Source: Burkholderia cepacia
Lineage (GTDB): Bacteria > Pseudomonadota > Gammaproteobacteria > Burkholderiales > Burkholderiaceae
NCBI RefSeq assembly: GCF_029962485.1
Contig: NZ_CP073638.1
Location: forward strand, 1,178,001 to 1,242,000
DNA length: 64,000 nt
Direction of reading: 5' to 3'
Both the position numbers and the translations under genes were made by a program. Below are positions 26,355 through 35,441 of the stretch, one piece after another (positions within the stretch are counted from its first letter, which is position 1; the number at the start of each line of letters is the position of its first letter). A model generated the notes under the pieces. The model was not told the DNA's origin. It saw only the letters and a program-made list of their open reading frames with translations, and did not search any database.

Positions 26355-27779
26355 TTACCGCGGCGGATACGCCAGCAGCTCACTTTCGTCCAGATGCTCG
26401 CGGCGGCTGCGGCGCGTCAGGCCGTACGCGACGACCAGCACGCCGAGGCTCGCGACGCCGAGCCACAGCGGCTTGCGCTGGTCCGGAATGAACGCCATCG
26501 CGACGAGGATGCCGATCATGCCGACGATCGCGACCCAGGTCAGGTACGGATACGCCCACATCTTGACGCGCAGCTTGCCGGCGGCCACCGGGTCGAGACG
26601 CTTGCGCAGGCGCAGTTGCGAGAACGCGATCAGCACGTACACGAACAGCGCGACGGTGCCGTACGAATTGACGAGGAACGCGAACACGGTGTCGGGCGAC
26701 ACGTACGACATCACGACCGACACGTAGCCGAACACCGTGCCGAGCAGGATCGCCCGCACCGGCACGCCGCGCTTGTTGACCTTCGCGAGCGCGGCCGGCG
26801 CGTCGCCGTGGCGAGTCAGCGCGAACAGCATCCGCGATGCCGCATACAGGCCCGAGTTCAGTGCGGACAGCACGGCCGTCAGCACGATCGCGTTCATCAC
26901 GTTGGCGGCGGCCGGCAGGCCCATCACTTCCAGCGCGCTCACGTACGGCGTCGCCATCTGCGCGGAATTCCACGGCACCAGCGCGACGACCAGCGCGACC
27001 GACCCGACGTAGAACACCAGCACGCGCGTGATCACCGAGTTGGTTGCCTTCGCGACGGCCTTGGCCGGCTCCTTCGCCTCCGCCGCCGCGATCGTGACGA
27101 TTTCAGCGCCGAAGTAGAAGCCGGTAGCCGCGACCGCCCCGCTCATCACCGGCCCGATGCCGAGCGGCATGAAGCCGCCGTGGCCGAGCAGCGTCGGCAG
27201 CACGGCCGTCGTGTGCATCGACGCGGGCCACAGGCCGAGCACGTAGAGGCCGCCGAGGAACAGGAACACGACGATCGCACCGACCTTGATCGACGAGAAC
27301 CAGAATTCGAACTCGCCGTAGCTGCCGACCGAGATCAGGTTCGTGAGCGTCAGCACGACCAGCAGCGCGAGGCTGATGATCCACGCCGGTGTGTCGGGCA
27401 GCCAGAACTGGATCAGCTTCGCGCCCGCCACCGCTTCGAGCGCGACGACGATCACCCAGAAATACCAGTACATCCAGCCGGTCAGGAAACCCGCCATCTT
27501 GCCGGGGCCGCGCCAGTTGCCGAACGCGAGCCGCGCGTATTCGTAGAACGAGCCGACGGCCGGCATCGCGCACGCCATCTCGCCGAGCATCCGCATCACG
27601 AGCACGACCAGCCCGCCCGTGATCAGGAACGACAGGATCGCGGCCGGCCCGGTCTGCTGAATCACCACGCCGCTGCCGACGAACAGCCCGGCACCGATCA
27701 CGCCGCCAAGCGCGATCATCGTCATGTGGCGCTGCTTGAGCCCACATTTCAGGTCACTCTGTTCCATCGAGGGTTGCAT
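26355..27779 (-). CDS. APC-superfamily amino acid permease (GabP/AAT type)
   Basis: 474 residues from ATG 27779 with GGAGAAGAC in front. Twelve membrane segments; the start MEQSDLKCGLKQRHMTMIA and GGVIGAGLFVGSGVVI is the amino acid transporter signature of the GABA/proline permease group, followed by GEMACAMPAVGSFYEYAR. It imports an amino acid or amine by proton symport. The gene immediately upstream on the same strand encodes a PuuB-like oxidase, so polyamine-derived or gamma-glutamyl compounds, or GABA, are plausible substrates. Confidence 0.88.
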   Translation of the reverse strand: MQPSMEQSDLKCGLKQRHMTMIALGGVIGAGLFVGSGVVIQQTGPAAILSFLITGGLVVLVMRMLGEMACAMPAVGSFYEYARLAFGNWRGPGKMAGFLTGWMYWYFWVIVVALEAVAGAKLIQFWLPDTPAWIISLALLVVLTLTNLISVGSYGEFEFWFSSIKVGAIVVFLFLGGLYVLGLWPASMHTTAVLPTLLGHGGFMPLGIGPVMSGAVAATGFYFGAEIVTIAAAEAKEPAKAVAKATNSVITRVLVFYVGSVALVVALVPWNSAQMATPYVSALEVMGLPAAANVMNAIVLTAVLSALNSGLYAASRMLFALTRHGDAPAALAKVNKRGVPVRAILLGTVFGYVSVVMSYVSPDTVFAFLVNSYGTVALFVYVLIAFSQLRLRKRLDPVAAGKLRVKMWAYPYLTWVAIVGMIGILVAMAFIPDQRKPLWLGVASLGVLVVAYGLTRRSRREHLDESELLAYPPR

Positions 27780-27958
27780 GTCTTCTCCATATCCAGTTGT
27801 CCGGCACCGCCCGCGCATCACCGTCGGGTGAACGCGAGCGCCGCCGGCGACGGCGCGTGCAGGGGCGCCTGCAGCCCCGGCCGCACGGATTTCTGTTGCT
27901 TTTCTTGTGTTGGACGGCCCGGCGCGAACGCGCTCTCGCCGGGCGTGATGCACCGCGT

Positions 27959-29374
27959 TCAGGGTTTCTCGTCGTTCCTGAAGTACGACACGTAGAGCAT
28001 TCGCTGCCCGAGGCGCCGGAACGGCGCGAACGGGTGGCCCGGCAGCGGCGACGTGAAGATCGGCAGCGTCTGGCGTGCACCCTTCCCCGCGATCTGCTCG
28101 GCGAGCCGGCGGCCGGCCTGCTGCGAGTACGACACGCCGTTGCCGCCATAGCCGAGCGCGTAATACACCGACTGCCGCGGATCGGGCTGGCACACGCGCG
28201 GCATCATGTCGTGGCTCACGTCGACCCAGCCCCACCACGAATAATCGATCTCCACGCCGCGCAGCGCGGGAAACTTGCGCGCCATCCCTTCCTTCAGCAA
28301 TTCGAAATGGCGCGGGTTCGGCGCATCGTCGCCGGTGATCGCGCTGCGGCTGCCGATCTGCAAGCGGCGATCGGGCAGGAAACGATAGTAGAAGCGCAGC
28401 GTGCGCGTATCGGTCAGCACCTGCGTCGTGCGGAAATTGCACGCTTCGATCTCGGCGTCGATGAGCGGCCGTGTGACCATCGAATTCGACAGGATCGGCA
28501 TCACCTTGCTGCGCAGCGACGGATGCAGCGTCTGCGCGGTGTATGCGCCGGTCGCGATGCCCACTGCACGGGCCCGCACGACGCCGCCCGGCGTACGCAG
28601 ATGATGCACGCCGTCGATCGTCTCGAAACCGAGCACGGGGCTGCTCGTATGCACTTTCGCACCGGCTTCGCGCGCAAGACGCAGGTAGCCGAACGCGAGC
28701 TTCAGCGCATGGATGCCGATGCCTTCGGGCTCGTGCAGCGCGCCGGCCGCCTCGTGGTCGTTGATGAATTCGCGGCGGAAGGTTTCCGCGCTCAGCAGTT
28801 CGGACGGATAGCCGAACACGTCCTTCCACACCTTCGCCTCGGCCGCGAGCTTCGCCATGATGCGCGGGCGATGGGCGATCAGGAAATGGCCGCCCGGCTG
28901 CGGATCGCAGTCGATTTCCGACACGAGCGACTTGAAGTTTTCGAAGCCTTCGAGGATCTCGTCGTGCATCTTCAGCGCGACATCCTTGCCCCAGCGCTCG
29001 ATCCACTGCGAGCGCGACAGCCGGCCCGACGCGTTCTGCCCCTGCCCGCCGTTGCGGCTGCTGCAGCCCCAGCTCGTGCGGTTGGCCTCGAGCACGACAG
29101 CCTTGATGCCGTGATCCCGCGCGAGGCACAGCGCGGTCGCGAGCCCCGTGTAGCCGGCGCCGATGATCGCGACGTCGACATCGAGATCGCGCGTGACGGG
29201 GCCGTCGTCGGGCGGCAGCGTGCCGGCCGTCGCGACCCAGTAGGTCGGCGCGTACTGCCTGCCGCACCCTGGGCCCGGCGACACGAGCGGATCGTAGGTC
29301 GGGTCGTAACGCGTATCGTTCGGCCGGCCGCCGGCAAAACCGCTCGCGGTGCGTTCGATGGAAGGCGTCGACAT
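27959..29374 (-). CDS. FAD-dependent amine/amino acid oxidase (PuuB-like)
   Basis: 471 residues from ATG 29374 (GGAGGGTTGATC). DAO-family flavoprotein: N-terminal FAD-binding VDVAIIGAGYTGLATALCLA, then NRTSWGCSSRNGGQGQNASG and the C-terminal YYALGYGGNGVSYSQQAGRR. This arrangement is typical of gamma-glutamylputrescine oxidase and related oxidases that release an aldehyde, ammonia and peroxide. The permease gene follows 179 bases downstream. The start is two bases after the stop of a 39-codon frame with a good ribosome binding site. Confidence 0.82.
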   Translation of the reverse strand: MSTPSIERTASGFAGGRPNDTRYDPTYDPLVSPGPGCGRQYAPTYWVATAGTLPPDDGPVTRDLDVDVAIIGAGYTGLATALCLARDHGIKAVVLEANRTSWGCSSRNGGQGQNASGRLSRSQWIERWGKDVALKMHDEILEGFENFKSLVSEIDCDPQPGGHFLIAHRPRIMAKLAAEAKVWKDVFGYPSELLSAETFRREFINDHEAAGALHEPEGIGIHALKLAFGYLRLAREAGAKVHTSSPVLGFETIDGVHHLRTPGGVVRARAVGIATGAYTAQTLHPSLRSKVMPILSNSMVTRPLIDAEIEACNFRTTQVLTDTRTLRFYYRFLPDRRLQIGSRSAITGDDAPNPRHFELLKEGMARKFPALRGVEIDYSWWGWVDVSHDMMPRVCQPDPRQSVYYALGYGGNGVSYSQQAGRRLAEQIAGKGARQTLPIFTSPLPGHPFAPFRRLGQRMLYVSYFRNDEKP

Positions 29375-29376
29375 GA

Positions 29377-29496
29377 TCAACCCTCCGACGCGGGCGAGCC
29401 TGCTGCGCCGCAACGGGCGCACGAGGCGATTCGACTGACTGATGCGGGGCGCGCGCATGCGGCGCGAGCGAATGCTGCCGACTGCCTGTAGGTCAT
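29377..29496 (-). CDS. Possible 39-residue leader peptide upstream of the PuuB-like gene
   Basis: ATG 29496 is preceded by AGGAGACAGGC, and the frame ends with TGA two bases before the oxidase start, which would couple the two. The peptide is rich in Ala, Arg and Cys (RIASCARCGAAG). It has no recognisable domain. It could be a regulatory leader or a chance frame in GC-rich DNA. Confidence 0.25.
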   Translation of the reverse strand: MTYRQSAAFARAACARPASVSRIASCARCGAAGSPASEG

Positions 29497-29838
29497 GCCT
29501 GTCTCCTGATCGTGCTCTTCGGGTCGATCGTGTGCAGATGCTTCAATGCGGCGATCTGTCGAGGCAAGTGTAGGCAGGCCGATTTTTCGCAGGTAGGGCC
29601 AGTGGACCGGATTCGCTTGGACCAGCGCGCAGGGGTGCCGAACGCAGGCAACCGGTGGTGTGTGACGATCGGCAGTGGCCGCTGCGCGGGCCTGACACCG
29701 CCGGGACGTCGAACGGCGGGCGGCACCGGACGACCGGCTGACGACAACGGTCAGCGGCACGGGCACGGGCACGGGCGCGGCGCTCGCCGACGACCGCGCC
29801 GTCGATACGCCCCCGCGCCGCGCCCCATCCTGTCGTCG
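29497..29838. other. Intergenic region without visible gene
   Basis: About 340 bases between the PuuB-like gene's leader and the 3' end of the MHS transporter. It contains a short stretch of repeated GGCACG-type hexamers near 29756-29775. I see no gene; the promoter for the oxidase operon should lie on the reverse strand in its left part, but I cannot place it. Confidence 0.35.
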
Positions 29839-31143
29839 TCACATCGCGCGCACCGCGACGCCCGCCATCGCATCGCGCTTCTCGATCGCCCGCGCCGACA
29901 CGATCGACAGGAGTGCAGACAACATCACGTAAACCCCGACGAGCCACGGTGCCCCGCCGTTCACGCGCAGCAATGCGGTCGCGACGATCGGCGTGAGGCC
30001 GCTCGCGAAAATGCCCGACACCTGGTAGACGAACGAAATGCCCGTGTACCGCACGTTCGCATCGAACAGCTCCGCGAACAGCGCGGCCTCCGGCCCGTAC
30101 GCCATCGCGTAGAAGATCCCGAACGGGATCACCAGCGCGAGCCACACGGCGAGCAGGTTCGTCGACTGCGTCTGCAGCAGCCAGAACGCGGGCAGCACCG
30201 ACAGCCCGCATAGCGTCGCGCCCCACCGGTACACGCGTGCGCGGCCGAGCCGGTCCGACAGGCCGCCGAAAACCGGGATGAACACGCACATCACGACCGC
30301 CGCGCTCATCACGCCGAGCAGCGCATCGCCGCGCGAGATCGACAGGTTGCGCGTCATGTAGCCGATCGAGAACACCGCGAACACGTTGAAGAACACGCCG
30401 TCGATATAACGCGCGCCCATCCCGAGCAGGATGGCTTGCCGATAGTTGGCGAGCAGCTCGACGACCGGCAACTTCGTGTCGCGCCGCTGGCGCTTGAGCG
30501 CGACGAACTCGGGCGTGTCGGCCACGCGCGTGCGGATGTAGAAGCCGACCGCCACGAGCAGCAGCGACGCCGCGAAGGCGACGCGCCAGCCCCACGCGAG
30601 GAACGCGGCGTCCGGCAGCGCACGCGACAGCACCGCGACGACGCCGGCCGCGAGACACAGCCCAATCGCAAGGCCGATCTGTGGCAGGCTCGCATACAGC
30701 CCGCGCCGGTGCGGCGGCGCGTATTCGTACGCCATCAGCACCGCGCCGCCCCACTCGCCGCCGAGGCCGATGCCCTGCAACACGCGCAGCGTCAGCAGCA
30801 GCACCGGCGCCCACATGCCGATCTGCGCGTAGGTCGGCAGGAACGCGACGCCGGCCGTCGACACGCCCATGATCAGCATCGTCAGGATCAGCGCGGACTT
30901 GCGCCCGACGCGGTCGCCGAGATGGCCGAACAGCAAGCCGCCCAGCGGTCGCGTGACGAAGCCGACCGCGAACGTCGCATAGGCGAGCATGGTCGACACG
31001 AATGCATCGCCGGCCGGAAAGTACTGCTTGTCGAACACGATGCCGGCGACCACGCCGTACAGGAAAAAGTCGTACCACTCGACGGTCGCGCCGATCACGC
31101 TGGCCGCGGCCACGCGTCGGACGACCCGGGAATCGATTGCCAT
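29839..31143 (-). CDS. MFS transporter, metabolite:H+ symporter (MHS) family
   Basis: 434 residues from ATG 31143 (GGAGAAGCTCGC). Twelve-helix major facilitator; the N-terminus [20 protein letters not shown] and the loop GHLGDRVGRKSALILTM with [18 protein letters not shown] are diagnostic of the MHS group (ShiA, KgtP, proline/betaine carriers). The substrate is likely a carboxylate or betaine. It follows the GMC oxidoreductase by 119 bases on the same strand, so the two may import and oxidise the same alcohol-bearing compound. Confidence 0.88.
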   Translation of the reverse strand: MAIDSRVVRRVAAASVIGATVEWYDFFLYGVVAGIVFDKQYFPAGDAFVSTMLAYATFAVGFVTRPLGGLLFGHLGDRVGRKSALILTMLIMGVSTAGVAFLPTYAQIGMWAPVLLLTLRVLQGIGLGGEWGGAVLMAYEYAPPHRRGLYASLPQIGLAIGLCLAAGVVAVLSRALPDAAFLAWGWRVAFAASLLLVAVGFYIRTRVADTPEFVALKRQRRDTKLPVVELLANYRQAILLGMGARYIDGVFFNVFAVFSIGYMTRNLSISRGDALLGVMSAAVVMCVFIPVFGGLSDRLGRARVYRWGATLCGLSVLPAFWLLQTQSTNLLAVWLALVIPFGIFYAMAYGPEAALFAELFDANVRYTGISFVYQVSGIFASGLTPIVATALLRVNGGAPWLVGVYVMLSALLSIVSARAIEKRDAMAGVAVRAM

Positions 31144-31262
31144 GCGAGCTTCTCCAGGTAAGGATGCGCCGCAACCTGCCCCGGCGCCGTGCCGGCGGGG
31201 GCATCGATGAGCGCGCGGCGGCCGTCCGGGCGCAGGAGCACGGGCCGCGCGGGCGCCCCGTC

Positions 31263-32918
31263 CTATGCGACTGCCTCGGCGGCCGGCGCGACGCTGCGGC
31301 CGCGATCGGCCTCGCGCGCGTCCTCGAGAATCATGTCGGACGCCTTCTCGGCGACCATCACGATCGGCACGTTGGTATTGCCCGATACGAGCGTCGGCAT
31401 GATCGAACAGTCGACCACCCGCAGCCCGCGCGTGCCGTACACGCGCAGCCGCTCGTCGACGACCGCGAGCGGATCGCTCGCGACGCCCATTTTCGCGGTG
31501 CCGGACGGATGGAAGATCGTCTGCCCGTATTCGCGGCAGAATTCGAGCAGCTCGTCGTCCGTCTGCGCGTCCGCGCCGGGCCGTACCTCGCGCTTCATCA
31601 GCGGCGCCATCGGCTCCGTGGCCGCGACACGCCGTGCGAAGCGCACACCGGCGACCGTCGTGCGGCGGTCGCGCTCGGTGTCGAGATAGTTCGGCTGGAT
31701 CGACGGCGCGTCGCGCGCATCGTCGGTGCGAATCCGCACGGTGCCGCGCGATTCGGGCCGCAGCTGGCAAATCGAATACGTGCAACCCGGAAACGGATGC
31801 ACGCTGCCGCCCGCCGAATCGGCCGACAGCGTCGAGAAATGGAACTGGATGTCGGGCGTCGCCGATTCGTCGGGCAACGCGCGGCAGAACATCCCGCCCT
31901 GGTTGATGCCGATCGCGAGCGGGCCGCCGCGGAACAGCGCCCATTGCAGCCCCATCTTCGCGCGGCCGACCCACGAATGCAGCTCGTCGTTGGTCGTGAT
32001 CGGCTTCGTCACCTCGTAGATCAAGCGCACCTGCAGATGATCCTGCAGGTTCTCGCCGACCCCCTTGCGATCGGCGACGACCGGAATCCCGTGCCGGTCC
32101 AGCAGCGCCGCCGGCCCGACCCCCGACACCTGCAGCAACTGCGGCGACTGCAGCGCGCCGGCCGCGAGGATCACCTCGCGCAGCGCGCGCACCTCGTGCA
32201 CCTTGCCGTGCTGCACGTAGCGCACGCCGGACGCCTGCGCACCGTCGAACAGCACCTTCAGCGCCTGCGCGTCGGTTTCGACATGCCGGTTCGGCCGCCC
32301 GCGAGCAGGCTTCAGATACGCGACGGCCGTCGAACAACGCAACCCGTTGCGCGTCGTGAGCTGGTAATAGCCAACGCCCTCCTGGTCGCCCGTGTTGAAA
32401 TCGTCGACCGTGCGCACGCCGAGCCGGTTCGACGCGGCAACGAACGCATCGACGAGTTCGTGCCGCTGCCGGATCGCCGACGCCCACAGCGGGCCGCCGG
32501 TGCCGCGCGTCGGCCCGTCGCCGAGCGTGTTGTGTTCGAGCTTGCGGAAATACGGCAGGCACTCGCGCCAGCTCCAGCCGCGATTGCCGAGCGCGGCCCA
32601 GTGGTCGTAGTCCTGCTGCTGCCCGCGTACGTAGATCAACCCGTTGATCGAGCTGCAGCCGCCGAGCGTGCGGCCGCGCGGCCAGTACAGGCGGCGGTTG
32701 TGCATGTTCGGGTCGGGATCGGTATGGAAGCCCCAGTTGTAGACGGGATGGAACATCGTCTTGCCATAGCCGATCGGCACATGAATCCACATGTAGTTGT
32801 CGGCGGGGCCGGCTTCCAGCAGGCACACCGTATGGCGGCCGCCGTCGGACAGCCGGTTGGCGAGGACGCAACCGGCCGATCCCGCGCCGACCACGACATA
32901 GTCGAAGCTGCGTGTCAT
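31263..32918 (-). CDS. GMC-family FAD oxidoreductase (choline/alcohol dehydrogenase-like)
   Basis: 551 residues from ATG 32918 (GGAGACACGGA). N-terminal FAD site YVVVGAGSAGCVLANRLS, GMC signature 1 around GRTLGGCSSINGLIYVRG, signature 2 GALQSPQLLQVSGVGP, and the catalytic C-terminal block FHPSGTAKMG with the active-site His, then LVSGNTNVPIVMVAEKASD. GMC enzymes oxidise alcohols to aldehydes. Without betB or betI here, choline is only one possibility; aliphatic or polyethylene glycol alcohols are others. Divergent from the IclR gene, which is its likely regulator. Confidence 0.88.
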   Translation of the reverse strand: MTRSFDYVVVGAGSAGCVLANRLSDGGRHTVCLLEAGPADNYMWIHVPIGYGKTMFHPVYNWGFHTDPDPNMHNRRLYWPRGRTLGGCSSINGLIYVRGQQQDYDHWAALGNRGWSWRECLPYFRKLEHNTLGDGPTRGTGGPLWASAIRQRHELVDAFVAASNRLGVRTVDDFNTGDQEGVGYYQLTTRNGLRCSTAVAYLKPARGRPNRHVETDAQALKVLFDGAQASGVRYVQHGKVHEVRALREVILAAGALQSPQLLQVSGVGPAALLDRHGIPVVADRKGVGENLQDHLQVRLIYEVTKPITTNDELHSWVGRAKMGLQWALFRGGPLAIGINQGGMFCRALPDESATPDIQFHFSTLSADSAGGSVHPFPGCTYSICQLRPESRGTVRIRTDDARDAPSIQPNYLDTERDRRTTVAGVRFARRVAATEPMAPLMKREVRPGADAQTDDELLEFCREYGQTIFHPSGTAKMGVASDPLAVVDERLRVYGTRGLRVVDCSIMPTLVSGNTNVPIVMVAEKASDMILEDAREADRGRSVAPAAEAVA

Positions 32919-33024
32919 TCCGTGTCTCCGTTCCGGGTATGAGAAAAATCCGGTATGTTTCGTCCAAATTTATGGAGCGCACGGCACGCGTACAAGCCGA
33001 TTTATTGTCCACGCCACGAATGTG

Positions 33025-33047
33025 GTACAAAAACCGTTCAATTCGTT
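33025..33047 (+). promoter_or_regulatory. Promoter motif shared with the asparaginase/receptor region
   Basis: GTACAAAAACCGTTCAAT here is nearly identical to GTACAAAAACCATTCAAT at 3579-3596, and both are followed by CGTTT. It lies about 60 bases upstream of the IclR gene within the divergent IclR/GMC control region, so it may be that regulator's operator or a shared core promoter. Confidence 0.4.
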
Positions 33048-33105
33048 TCATTTCTGCCGGACACAACCATCCCGGGACGCACGCCGATCCCGACGGAGGA
33101 GACAG

Positions 33106-33930
33106 ATGCGCGACACCGCCCCCGCGCCGCCCGACGGCGCGCCCGCCGACGACGCACGCGTGCTGCGTGCGCTTGCCGTGCTCGAAGCGCTGGCATCGGC
33201 CGGACAGCCGTACACGCTGTCGCAGCTTTCCGCACGGCTGCACATCCCGAAGGCGACGCTGCTGCGCCTGATCGAGTCGCTCGAAGCGCGCGGCTACGTG
33301 ATTCACATGCCCGACTCGCGCGGCCACGATCGCGGCATCGCGCTCGGCCCGCGCGCCGCCCAGTTCGCGCTCGCCGCGTTGTCGAACAACACCTTCACGC
33401 GCGGCTGCCGGTCGGTGCTGCGCGCGCTCGTCGACGTGCTCGGCGAGACCTGCAACCTCACCGCACTCGACGGCGACACGGTGCTATACGTCGAACGCGT
33501 CGAGACCACCGAGCCGTTGAGGCTCGAAATGCGGCCCGGCATGCGCGTGCCGCTGCATTGCACGGCGAGCGGCAAGCTGTTCCTGTCGCAGATGAATGCG
33601 CTGGAGCGCAACGCGATGCTCGCGCGGCTCACGTTGAAGAAGATGACCTACCGGACGCTGACCGATGCGCAATTGCTCGCCGCCGAGCTCGACCGGCTCG
33701 CCGCGCGCGGTGTCGGGATCGACAACGAGGAATTCGTGCGCGGGATGGTGGCCGTCGCGGTGCCGGTGAAGGATGCCGCGAGCGGCCGCGTGCTCGCGGC
33801 GCTTGCCGTGCACGCGCCGACCGCGCGCGCGACGCTCAACGACCTGCTGGAGAACGTGCCGAAGATGCGCGACGCGGCCACGCGGCTGGCGCCGCTGCTG
33901 CATGCGGCAGAGGGTGCGCAGCCGGGTTGA
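33106..33930 (+). CDS. IclR-family transcriptional regulator
   Basis: 274 residues from ATG 33106, preceded by CGGAGGAGACAG. Winged helix at residues 20-80 (LRALAVLEALASAGQPYTLS, then IPKATLLRLIESLEARGYVI) and an IclR ligand domain with LGETCNLTALDGDTVLYVERVE, PLHCTASGKLFLSQM and GVGIDNEEFVRGMVAVAVPV. Divergent from the GMC oxidoreductase-transporter operon, which it probably controls. An N-terminal 17-residue Pro/Asp-rich extension precedes the fold. Confidence 0.9.
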   Translation: MRDTAPAPPDGAPADDARVLRALAVLEALASAGQPYTLSQLSARLHIPKATLLRLIESLEARGYVIHMPDSRGHDRGIALGPRAAQFALAALSNNTFTRGCRSVLRALVDVLGETCNLTALDGDTVLYVERVETTEPLRLEMRPGMRVPLHCTASGKLFLSQMNALERNAMLARLTLKKMTYRTLTDAQLLAAELDRLAARGVGIDNEEFVRGMVAVAVPVKDAASGRVLAALAVHAPTARATLNDLLENVPKMRDAATRLAPLLHAAEGAQPG

Positions 33931-33969
33931 GGCGCCCGCGTGCGGTCACGCCTTCAAGCGGTCGCCCGG

Positions 33970-34293
33970 TCACGCAAGGTGATAACGCAGCCAGAAGGTT
34001 TCCCGGCACGCGTTGTCGAACGTCAGCCGCGACGGGCTGATCGGCTGCGCATCGGGATGATGGAGCACGTCGTAGTCGATCCAGCATTCGGCGCACAGCA
34101 GGTCGGACGGTGCGCGGTCCTGCTCGACCGAGCGGCGCACGATCGCGCCGTTGTCGAAGCGGTATTCGGTTTCGTCGCGCGTGACCTCGACGTCGTCGTC
34201 GGTCCAGCGGTCGTGCGATGTTTCATGCGACACGATCTGCACCGGGCCGGCGAGCCCGTGGATCGCGGCGACATAGGCAATGAGCTTGTCCAT
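33970..34293 (-). CDS. Conserved hypothetical protein, 107 residues
   Basis: From ATG 34293: MDKLIAYVAAIHGLAGPVQI, then an acidic stretch HDRWTDDDVEVTRDETEYRF and a Cys pair in LLCAECWIDYDVL. No domain recognised, no signal peptide or membrane segment. It stands apart from the DUF2891 operon by 115 bases on the same strand and could be co-transcribed. Codon use is like its neighbours, which supports it being a real gene. Confidence 0.6.
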   Translation of the reverse strand: MDKLIAYVAAIHGLAGPVQIVSHETSHDRWTDDDVEVTRDETEYRFDNGAIVRRSVEQDRAPSDLLCAECWIDYDVLHHPDAQPISPSRLTFDNACRETFWLRYHLA

Positions 34294-34408
34294 GGCGAGG
34301 CGGCGAACTGGCGGATGGCCGTTTCGCGCAACGCATGCTGCGCGAAACGGCCCGAGCGGCGAGTATAGCCGCGCGCCGAAGACCTTGCCGCCGGCGGGGT
34401 TTCGCGCG

Positions 34409-35431
34409 CTACGCGTCGAGCGCGAGCAACGCGAATGTCGCGAGCCAGTGCTCGCCCATGTAGTCGCCGGCCACGTGCGCGAGCGCGCTCGCGAGATGCC
34501 GGCTGGCCGCGTCGAGCAGCTTCGCGCGCCGCGCATCGCCTTCCGGCAGCGCACCGGCGAGCGCGCGCTGACACCATGCGCGGCTCAGGTTCAGCCCGTC
34601 GAGGTGCGCGATCTTGCCGTCGCTGCGATCGCTGACCGTCGCCGGCTCGAACAGCGTCGCAGGTTCGCCGCGCGCGAGATCGGGCAGGAAGCGCGCGAAC
34701 CAGCCGTCGAATTCGGCGGCCGGCAGCACGCGCCGCATCAGCTCGGCCTCCATCAGCGCGGGCGACAGGAATTCGTCGCCCGACGGCTCCCACGCCTGGC
34801 ACGCGACATCGTTCAGGTGCCAGCGCTTCGCGGTATCGACGATCAGCGCCGCGAGCCCGTCGCGCTGTGTGTCGCGCGCGAAGTCGAGCGTGAGCGCCAG
34901 CGCGAATGCGGTGTTGAAGTGCGTGCCCACGCGCAGCGGATAGGTCGCTTTCGGCAGGAAGGTTTCGAAGCGCGACACGAACAGGTCGGTGAGCGGCGCC
35001 ATCGTCTTCGCCCAGCGCGCGGCCTGCGGCAGCGCGCCCTTCAGCGCGAGCCGCTCGAGCTGCGCGGATAGCGCGAGCAACCATGCCCAGCCGTATGGCC
35101 GCTCGAAGCCGCTGTTGTGCGGCAGCGCGAGATACGCGCGCTCGCCGGCCACGTTCGCTTCGGTGAAATGCGCATCGACGGTCGCGACGATGCGTTCGGC
35201 CTCCGGCAATGCCGGGTACCGTTCGAGCACGCTCAGCACGAGCCAGTAGCCGTGCACGCACGAGTGCCAGTCGTAGCTGCCGTAGAAGATCGGGTGCAGC
35301 GCGCGCGGCCCCTGCACGTCGTGCGGGCCTTCGAGCGAATGCGTGAGCTTGTTTGGATATTCGCGGGTCAGGTGCGCGAGCGCGAGCGACGCGAATTTCG
35401 AGGCGAGTTCGGGGGTGAGTCGGTCGGTCAT
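34409..35431 (-). CDS. DUF2891 family protein
   Basis: 340 residues from ATG 35431 (ATG 35437, two codons upstream, also possible), 10 bases after the DUF979 stop. The sequence LHPIFYGSYDWHSCVHGYW, ERAYLALPHNSGFERPYGWAW and AWEPSGDEFLSPALMEAELM, with many Trp and His residues, is characteristic of DUF2891, a helical-barrel protein of unknown function resembling (alpha/alpha)6 glycan-processing or epimerase folds. Cytoplasmic. Third gene of an operon with two membrane proteins, suggesting it acts on what they carry. Confidence 0.82.
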   Translation of the reverse strand: MTDRLTPELASKFASLALAHLTREYPNKLTHSLEGPHDVQGPRALHPIFYGSYDWHSCVHGYWLVLSVLERYPALPEAERIVATVDAHFTEANVAGERAYLALPHNSGFERPYGWAWLLALSAQLERLALKGALPQAARWAKTMAPLTDLFVSRFETFLPKATYPLRVGTHFNTAFALALTLDFARDTQRDGLAALIVDTAKRWHLNDVACQAWEPSGDEFLSPALMEAELMRRVLPAAEFDGWFARFLPDLARGEPATLFEPATVSDRSDGKIAHLDGLNLSRAWCQRALAGALPEGDARRAKLLDAASRHLASALAHVAGDYMGEHWLATFALLALDA

Positions 35432-35441
35432 GGGCATCTCG

